Source: Diphasiastrum complanatum | Taxonomy: Eukaryota; Streptophyta; Lycopodiopsida; Lycopodiales; Lycopodiaceae | Direction of reading: 5' to 3' | Assembly: GCA_029204225.1 (NCBI GenBank) | Contig: MU832570.1 | Coordinates: forward strand, 1 to 64,000 | Length of the DNA stretch: 64,000 nt | In this document: positions 56,823 to 64,000 of the stretch, in pieces | How the letters are laid out: each line of letters starts with the position of its first letter | How positions within the stretch are numbered: the stretch's first letter is position 1 | Made by a program: the position numbers and the translations under genes | The notes under the pieces: model-generated | The model's database searches: none | What the model was told of the DNA's origin: nothing | The model's input: the letters and a program-made list of their open reading frames with translations, nothing else

Positions 56823-57807
56823 ATGATGGATTACCGTTATAGTCAAAACATTCATCTTCCATCTATTGATGAAATACAATCTAAAATCGTATGTTACAGC
56901 CTTGCATTTGACGGACAACCAAGTTCAATCAGCATTGATGATTGGTTGACTAAATTGGAAGCTTATTTCTGCCATCGCCATTATTCTGAAGAGCATAATT
57001 TATTTTGCTTCACTGTGCTTTCAAGGACAAGTTTGAGCATGGTGGGATACTCAAGCACATTTGAGCATAAAGCTTTGGAGTCAATTCAAAATTGCTTTCA
57101 TTGATAATATTACCAGATTTTATGAGAAATCATTCAAATCTCTCAAACAAACTGGTTCTGTACAACAATTTAATCAGCAATTCTTGTTGGTTCAGAAGAC
57201 AAAATTTGAGTATAGAAAATGTTTGAACTACTATGTGGGTTTCCTTCAAATGCCTATAAAGAATGTGCTTCAACCAACTCTTTCCAAATCCATTTATGCC
57301 GCTAGTTTTATGGAGTTGCGCAATATGATGGATCGTGCACTTGCTCTGGAGCACTTATCTACAAACCATATCAATGAATGGTGGAAAGTCACCGCTCAAC
57401 AGAAACCTTATTATTACAACCAACGACTGTTTGAATACGCTAGTCCTACCTTTGATGGTAGCATCCACTCCATTAATGAAGACAATTGGCTAGAGGATTC
57501 GGATTATAACTTCTACTATAGTGGAGGTATTGCTGACAATGATATAGTTTTCTTTGCTTCATCGGGTTTCCAAGGACATGTTCAGTCATGGTGGAACATC
57601 GTTTACGACTTTCTTCTTGAGAATTGGTTAACTTTCAAAAGAGTTTGTAGACAGATCTTCAATCAATCTGACTTCATCCAATGGTGTTCTTTGGACCAAA
57701 CAACTACAATTGTTGAGTACAATAGAGAATTCAAACAAATGGTCCCAATATTTGATTATGGAGAAGTATATCTTGTACAATGCTGGAGCATTGTAGAAAA
57801 CTATCTA
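56823..57807 (+). pseudogene. Gag-like protein with two Retrotrans_gag-like domains in tandem
   Basis: The first domain (56823-57104, then 57061-57400 in another frame) shows A-F-D-G-Q-P-S-S-I-S-I-D-D-W-L, L-E-A-Y-F and S-V-Q-Q-F-N-Q-Q-F, with a frameshift near 57090. A second domain follows in the same frame: T-F-D-G-S-I-H-S-I-N-E-D-N-W-L (57451-57500), Q-S-W-W-N (57580), L-T-F-K-R-V-C-R-Q-I-F (57630) and V-E-Y-N-R-E-F-K-Q-M. Both have the F-D-G...W...W/F...F-N-x-x-F plan of Ty3-type gag. Downstream pieces (57780-58082, 58179-58430) are probably continuations. Function: capsid-like structural protein if intact; here broken by at least two frameshifts. Confidence 0.65.
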
Positions 57808-58229
57808 TGAGAGCTTTTGAGAATAATTTTATTTTTGACAATGATCTAAGGGAGTATGAGGTATTCAACATGGATACTGGTAGAAATGAAGAGATTTCAT
57901 TAATCCATGGAACTTCTACTTGTATCAATACTTTGGATTATTGTTCAATACCTCATGGATCCATTAGTCAAGAGCTTCAAGTGGCTTTTGTTGGAGAAAC
58001 TTACTCCTATGGATTCTCTAGAACTCAGAAGCCAAATTGTAATTCACGTGCATATTCAAAATGTATGGATGTGAATGATTAGGAACATTCTCTCAGTCAA
58101 CCAACACTCTATAGGAAGCTGATTTTAAAATATGCCATCAATCTGTATCAGTTTCTTTGGAGAGGTTTACATTGCTCAGTGGACTCTAATGTGATCAATC
58201 TTCAATTGAATAATGTCAACAATGATTGT

Positions 58230-58670
58230 TCACCATCAATGGTTATTTGGAACAATCGAAACATCAAATCCCTGGTTCAACTTTGGAATGTATTTTCATT
58301 ACTTGGGATTGATGCTTCAACGATTTATATGGGTGACTGCAAAATTTATATTGCAAGACGAGAGTCCATATGTGAGGTCAATCAAGTCAAATATTCACTA
58401 CCACCTGTGAATGAGGTATTGACCAAATTTGAAGAAATATATTTTGGTCAACAATATGCCCAGAGATATGCTTCATCATACGACCGAGTTTCAATATTCA
58501 TGCCGACTACTTCGTATAGAACATTTATATTTGAACAACAATTTATGACTATCATTGCTCATGGAAGAATTATAATGTTCTTCATCAAGTTGGTTAAACA
58601 ACATGGATTGCCAGCTACGATAGAAGAGCCAGATGCAAGACAAAACCAAGAATCCAAGGGAATTGGATAA
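58230..58670 (+). pseudogene. Possible decayed continuation of the inserted element
   Basis: The stretch with V-N-E-V-L-T-K-F-E-E-I-Y and, near its end, F-I-K-L-V-K-Q-H-G-L-P-A-T-I resembles the H-G-L-P motif of Gypsy integrase. Short and decayed, and it overlaps the opposite-strand Gypsy gag tail. Confidence 0.3.
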
Positions 58671-58689
58671 GCATCTAAATTGGTATGAT

Positions 58690-59755
58690 GTCGAGGAAGC
58701 AGACAAAAGAGGATATTGCGGTGACACACTCTGTCCACTTCTTGGTGCAAACTTTGGTCTATCTTGCTGGACTGATACTGCAGTACTCTGAACATAATTA
58801 GTAGTCGCATCATTCTGAAAAATAAAAGTACCTTCTGGGCAATATACTTTACATTCACAGTGGTGCAGTCTTTCTTAGCATGTCCAGAAGTTCCACATTT
58901 TGTACACCACATTCCTAAGTTGGAAGATGAAGCTTTTGGTCTTTTGTCTGCAACTTCAGAGATCTGCACTTTCAAATCATTAATTTTTTTATTAAGATCA
59001 GCCATATTACTCTTCCAAAGCTTTTCGACTTTAGAAGTTGACGACTTATCCTCGATGGTTTTCGTGTCGTCCTTGCGCTTGGATCGTCGTTTACTTTTTT
59101 TATCTCCTTTATCAGCTTCTGATTCTGATGAATCACTACTTTCGGACTCCGAGCTTGAAGAACTAGTAGTTGAGTCAGAATTTGAATCATCTTTGCTATC
59201 ACTAGAATCAGTTTTATACTTACGAGATCTTTTAGTTGAGCGTCGCTTTCATACTAGTTTCGAGGTCTCGAAGTTTTCAGCACTAGCTATAACTACTGCT
59301 AAGGAAGTCATGTCCCCTTGTTTACAATACCGATCAATCTTTGGTGGTAAACCAGCCAAAAACCATTCGATCTGCATATCAACAGGATATACACTGGTTA
59401 GTTTTCTTATAAGATTCTTAACCTTTCGTGTAACCAGATTCTTTAGTCTTCTTCTAAACATTGTTTAGACGCCCTAGATTTATAATCGATTTCTCTGAAT
59501 TGGTTCAGAAATGCATCTTTCAGTAGCTACACGGCCTTGTTCAACTTGAATGTACCATATGCGTGCTTGCTTTCTCAACCGACCATGAAAGATTTGTAGT
59601 TTGTCTACGTCAGTTTCTTCGTTATTTGCATTAGCAATTGACTCAAATTGCGAGACATAGCTATCTGCATCATCTAAAGTAGTCCCTTTAAAATAATTGT
59701 ACTTAGTTTTTTGAAATAGAAGTGAAACGTGCGGCAGGACTCTCCATACCAAAGC
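58690..59755 (-). pseudogene. Ty3/Gypsy gag with zinc knuckle
   Basis: Reading from 59752 the minus strand gives the gag core Y-F-K-G-T-T-L-D-D-A-D-S-Y-V-S-Q-F (about 59690) and W-Y-I-Q-V-E-Q-G, then in another frame P-V-D-M-Q-I-E-W-F-L-A-G-L-P (59400). An Asp/Glu/Ser-rich stretch (59210-59060) precedes C-T-K-C-G-T-S-G-H-A-K-K-D-C (58910-58870). Frameshifts at about 59480 and 59230. Protease and RT of the same element lie beyond the inserted LTR element, at 53787 and below. Confidence 0.85.
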
Positions 59756-59927
59756 TAATTAGGAGTTCAAGTAACTGGGCAGTGATCTCGTCGAGATTTC
59801 TTCGACTCGCACTCTCACTTTGTCTTCATAAAAATTCCTCTCTAAGCTTACAATATCGTTCTAATTGGCGTTCTCTATCTAACATACACCAGAATTGAAG
59901 ACGGATGTATCAACTTTCCTAAGCCAT

Positions 59928-59944
59928 CCTCGACATTGGCACCA
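59928..59944 (-). promoter_or_regulatory. Primer-binding site of the Gypsy element
   Basis: Minus-strand TGGTGCCAATGTCGAGG lies 5 nt after the LTR. It differs from the Copia PBS and has the TGGTGCC opening of Ty3-type elements that use other tRNAs. Confidence 0.65.
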
Positions 59945-59949
59945 AAAAT

Positions 59950-61231
59950 TGGTATATGTCGTGCTATATCAACAAGGTTAATATAGATTCTGTAGAAAAT
60001 AATGTCGAATCCACAGAGGACAGTGTTAGAAAGTTATGTATTTGTTGGTACAATTTATGATTTATTTCGAGTAAAGTGACTTTGGGCGTTAATCTGGTTG
60101 TCAACAGACATTAGAAAGTAACTAGTATTACTTGTGTTGGGGTGTGTAGTGTTAATAATTTCAGAACAACAGTCTTGCCTCTATCAAATCGAATGAAATG
60201 CGTTCTACAGGTGAGATGTTATCAGAGTAGTACATCTATACTACACTCCGGCTGATTAAGGTGTCAACAGAGAGTTGAGAAATGTTCGATGCATTCGTGG
60301 TTGTGCAGTCAATCAGTTAATCGCATTCACGGACTGTTCATTTCTAGACAGAAGTCCTCAACAACTTAAGTCCAAGGTTATGGTTAAAGAACATAAAGAG
60401 TTCTAGAGCACATTAGAAACTTATGTCAGTTACAAGCAGGAACAGATCAAAGACTCAATTCTTCAATTAGGGACTGACATCTCAAATGTATACATACAGT
60501 TTTATTCAATGATCGTGCTAGACTGCACCAAATGTAGATGTTATTCGAGTGCCGAAAAGAAAGTATTCGCGACAAACAAATAACATGATTTTAAGACAGT
60601 TCTTTAGAGCATGTTTTACGGATACACAACAAACGATTGTAATGCGCTAGAGAGTCTGTCTGACCAGAGAGTAATTCATGTAATGCGTTAGAGATTGCTA
60701 GTAGACTCAGGATCACTCACACTCAACAGTGCGGAGAACAGAGATAAGGGAGAATAACTCTCAACACTCTATTCACTTCTTCAACCTCTTACAAATACAT
60801 AAACTCTTCTCTCTCGATGGTCGAGACTGAAGTGTGTGATCAATATATGTTCTATGGGGCGAACAAACACACATCTAAAACAACAGGGGCGTCGCTCTCG
60901 TGAAAAGGTCTAGTTAACAATTAGGTTGAGTATATGTTCAATTATACCATAAGAGGTATATTTAACTAAGAGTTAAAATTACTCTAGTTTAAAATGTCGA
61001 TTCATATCTAGTCGTTTCGCGTGGAGGGCCTAATAAAGGCTATCCAAGGCAATGTTTTCCCTTTTAAAGGTTTTGTCCTTAAATACAAGACAAGTACTTA
61101 GGAGATATATTCTCGAAAAATGACTAAGGCCTCTTAATGATTTATATTTATCCAGCTCATATCGTCATTTTCGAGTATGTCATGCCATATTTAGGTTGAT
61201 ATTCAGTATTTAACAATTTTGTGGCATCACA
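59950..61231 (-). repeat. 5' LTR of the Gypsy element, about 1.28 kb
   Basis: On the minus strand it starts TGTGATGCCACAAAATTG at 61231 and ends ...GACATATACCA at 59950, followed by the PBS and gag in the expected order. A second LTR copy is not in the window because the 3' end of the element is lost after RT entry. Confidence 0.72.
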
Positions 61232-61755
61232 TCCAGCACCACATGACTCCATAAACCAAATAGATTGCACTAGTCCATCTTCAAGATCTACTTGACACAA
61301 AAAAATGACCATAAATTCACCAAAAAATGACAATCTTCAAGTATTGGCACAAGTAGCTCAACACTTGAGAACTTAGGCATGGATGAGTGATATAATGAAC
61401 CTCCAATAGCATCATTTCCATCCACAAAACCAGCCAAGAATAGTACAACTCCAACAATAAGATATTGCAAGACAATGTAGCTAGTTTGTCCATATCTTGA
61501 CAATTTGCACACATTCACATGAAATAGCTCAAACATGAGATAGAACAAGTAAAGTAAACTTGAACAACACTTCCTTGCTGCTCCTTTGACCTTACTTGAG
61601 TCTTCATACGCCTGAAAAAATAGATCCATAACATCTTTGCCAATTGACCTTTCTTTGATTCTCTTGACTAGCTCCAAATTGCCACATTTCCTTTTGTGTT
61701 GTTGAAGCCCTTTGAGACTAACCTCTCGATCTTCCTCTTGACAATCGCGCACCAT
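61232..61755 (-). CDS. Third copy of the RT-replacing segment, open as one 155-codon ORF
   Basis: The minus-strand ORF runs from ATG at 61755 to a stop at 61288. It encodes V-S-L-K-G-L-Q, G-N-L-E-L-V-K-R-I-K, G-K-D-V-M-D-L-F-F and K-V-K-G-A-A-R-K, then a hydrophobic stretch L-I-V-G-V-V-L-F-L-A-G-F-V-D-G that could be a membrane segment. It is similar in protein and DNA to 43300-43690 but without Copia sequence on either side. It has no interruption where the family-A copies have one. Function unknown; it may be a piece of the donor locus or of another element. Start codon and coding status are uncertain. Confidence 0.55.
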
Positions 61756-62390
61756 ATTTTATCTTGAAAACAGTTTTTTTGTGAGAAACAAAATGAAACA
61801 CATGTCAATTTTTCATAATATTTGAAGTCATTTTAACTTGGTAACAAATTTTTTATCAACATACAAGTGTGTATATCATTTACTATGTTGACTTGAGTAG
61901 TGTCTTCATCATTAGAATGATCTAAATGTAATTCATCTCCTTGTGGTGAAGTGCATATATGCACAAGTACAAACACAAATAACATAAAGTTAATCAATTT
62001 AGAAAAATGTTGATTTTTAGATGGTACGAGTTTTATATGTAAATTCTTATATGATTCTTTTGCATCTTGTTATAGATTATAAACACATGTTTATCTTTTT
62101 TTTGGTTATCACAACTATGAAACCCTAGCTCTAATATGCATTAAAGTTTTGTAATTGTTTTTTTTTTTTTCACTTCATTTCAATATATTTTTGGTTCATT
62201 GTAATGTATTGTATGTTATGAATGTAGTAATCATGTCGGGGTCCAACAATGGTGACAACAATGGAGATTACATTTCGAATTTTAAAACTAAATCTCAAGC
62301 AAAACGCACAATTGCAAAATTTGATGCATAGTCAAGGCGAGGGAAACCGGCCTCACAAGTAGCTCGCTCACCCCCCATTTCGAAGAGTCT
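61756..62390. other. AT-rich, no supported gene
   Basis: A short plus-strand opening at 62235 (M-S-G-S-N-N-G-D) stops after about 30 codons. Otherwise non-coding. Confidence 0.4.
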
Positions 62391-62871
62391 TCCACAAATC
62401 CCTTCTACAACGTAGATCCAAAAGGAAATATTATCACAAATTGTAAGAGGAGGGTGGTTTTAGATAGAATGTATTCTTTATGCCAACATTATTTTGGCGA
62501 TAAAATATTTGTGAAATGGGCAGAACAATCCAAATAACTTAAATCACGGATGATTAATACTCTTCATGAAGAATTTTCACAGGATGTAGAATTTGACAAA
62601 AAAGAAATAAATAAATATATGCGCTTGTGGATATGACATCGTCATGATTCAGTACGATGAGCTTATAAAGATGGGACATCCAAAACCCACTGGTGTTTAA
62701 CGCACAATTGGAACTTGATAAAAGCTGAATCAAAAACACTAGAAGAGTACAAGCTTCAAAAAAATGCCATTGTAGCTAGGATGCAAGGAATATGCAATCC
62801 TAAACTGGGATTGAGCAGGAAGGGAGACTTGCAAGCAAGCATGGCAAGTGAATCTAAGAGAATGTGAATCG
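62391..62871 (+). pseudogene. Decayed ORF of unknown type, three internal stops
   Basis: One constant plus-strand frame of 160 codons (F-Y-N-V-D-P-K-G-N-I-I-T, later E-I-N-K-Y-M-R-L-W-I, T-H-N-W-N-L-I-K-A-E and A-I-V-A-R-M-Q-G-I) is broken by only three stops (about 62537, 62637, 62661) and ends in TGA near 62869. The plan loosely recalls N-terminal ORFs of En/Spm-type elements, but I am not sure. Confidence 0.4.
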
Positions 62872-64000
62872 ATAACTTTGGTCGTCATTTTTCAAGTTTC
62901 CGGCCTTGCCCGACGTTTAACTACTATGGTTAATTACAGAGATTAGTTAGTTAAGCATGAGATGTAATAACTTTTCTGTATGCTCGTTTCAAAAATCGAG
63001 GCTAGAGCTTTAAGAGTATTGTGATAAATCTTGGTGTGCTCAATGCAAAAACTAAAGCATGAGTACAATGAAGCAGGAGTACAATGCACACTTTTGAAAT
63101 CTTTGTATGCTTACAGTGAAATATGAGGCGGGATGATTTTTTAGCATGACATAGACATTACAAAAGTAAGGTATGCTAGGTCTATTCAATTTAATTGATT
63201 GTAGTTTGAAGCATTTACATATTGTAGCTATCAACAATGGCAATGTTCCATTTGCATGTTGCACTTCATATGGAATGTACTCAAATTATTAAGAAGCATT
63301 TGAAAGCTATAGAGAATGATGCTGAAATTGTTAGAGAATTGAGAATAAATAATCATAAGAAATTTATAGATTTGTGGGTGGATGGATCAATTTATTTAGA
63401 GATCCAACTACCAATTTGTGTCCAAAATTCAGGTCCGTAACTCATTTTCTCAAATTTGTATGCAAATAAAATAGTGGATTACTTGGATATTGTCAAAGGT
63501 TGCATGATATTGGAATGCATAGCGTATCGTCTTAATGAGCAATTACAGTTTGCTAATCAACAATTGCATTGTGCAAATCAACAATTGCTTCATTGTGTGC
63601 AAAAATTTAAAATATATTTTTGATATACAAGTTTTAAAAAAGACAATGATAAAAAGAAAAAGAAAGAGAGTATTGATGAAGAATATTGATGACTTATCCA
63701 CACATAGTGATAATCAGAAAAAAAAGGATTCAAGCATTTAAGTATGTTTTCTTATAAACTGTTTATTTGATTTGTATTTGTCATTTAAGTTTGATTTTGT
63801 AATTGATAACATGCATTATTTAATTTATTAAGCATAATTTGAGTTTTATATGTTTGTTGCATATCATGTTTGGTGGCAAATAACTATTTAACAGATCATT
63901 CATGCATTGGAGAATCTCTAAATCATGTTTTACCGAGAAAGTCAGCAAAGACAATGATGAAAAATGCTCAATTTGAAGAAATGAAAAAATAAATTGCAGA
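62872..64000. other. No supported gene to window end
   Basis: A 67-codon plus ORF (63237-63440) and a Lys-rich one (63535-63741) have no family features. AT-rich. Confidence 0.4.

Overview
The window is nuclear DNA of a land plant. The evidence is a spliced plant hyccin-type gene, LTR retrotransposons primed by the plant initiator tRNA-Met (TGGTATCAGAGC directly after the LTR), and hAT transposons with 8-bp target duplications. It is AT-rich and repeat-dense with one recognisable host gene, which fits a large repeat-laden genome; the species or clade cannot be fixed from the sequence.

Left part (1-10.6 kb): one host gene on the minus strand, a hyccin-domain (FAM126-like) protein. Exon 1 is 8864-10435 and exon 2 is 1466-1612, joined in phase 0. 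The intron between them is about 7.25 kb and is filled with DNA transposons: a 5.1-kb hAT with BED and hAT-core coding remnants (2330-7431, perfect 8-bp duplication), itself inside an older element with inverted ends near 1972 and 7553, plus two short hAT-type elements (7846-8069 and 8155-8385), each with its own 8-bp duplication.

Middle part (11-47 kb): nested retroelements. The centrepiece is a full-length Ty1/Copia element on the minus strand (31191-37051). It has one uninterrupted 1316-codon gag-pol ORF, two 653-bp LTRs that differ at one base, a PBS, a PPT and a 5-bp duplication. It split an older 1.15-kb LTR, whose relative lies inverted at 19828-20995. Two related but defective copies (family A, 15356-19345 minus and 40801-44757 plus) have had reverse transcriptase replaced by an unrelated segment; that segment occurs a third time at about 61232-61745. 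A second Copia family (B) is at 37067-40800, 23.6-25.6 kb and 45.6-47.2 kb. B and A are fused at 40800/40801 into one chimera.

Right part (47-64 kb): a diverged family-A-like LTR with an expanded CT array, an unidentified coiled-coil ORF, a Ty3/Gypsy element on the minus strand (5' LTR 59950-61231, gag, protease, start of RT) whose end is fused to a Copia integrase fragment, and an LTR element inserted in it (from 53788) carrying two gag-like domains in tandem. The last 2 kb hold decayed unassigned coding sequence.

Working model: the intact Copia element could supply proteins in trans to the RT-less family A, which has the same gag, integrase, LTR-end and LTR-motif layout. This is inference from similarity and needs genome-wide and transcript data.
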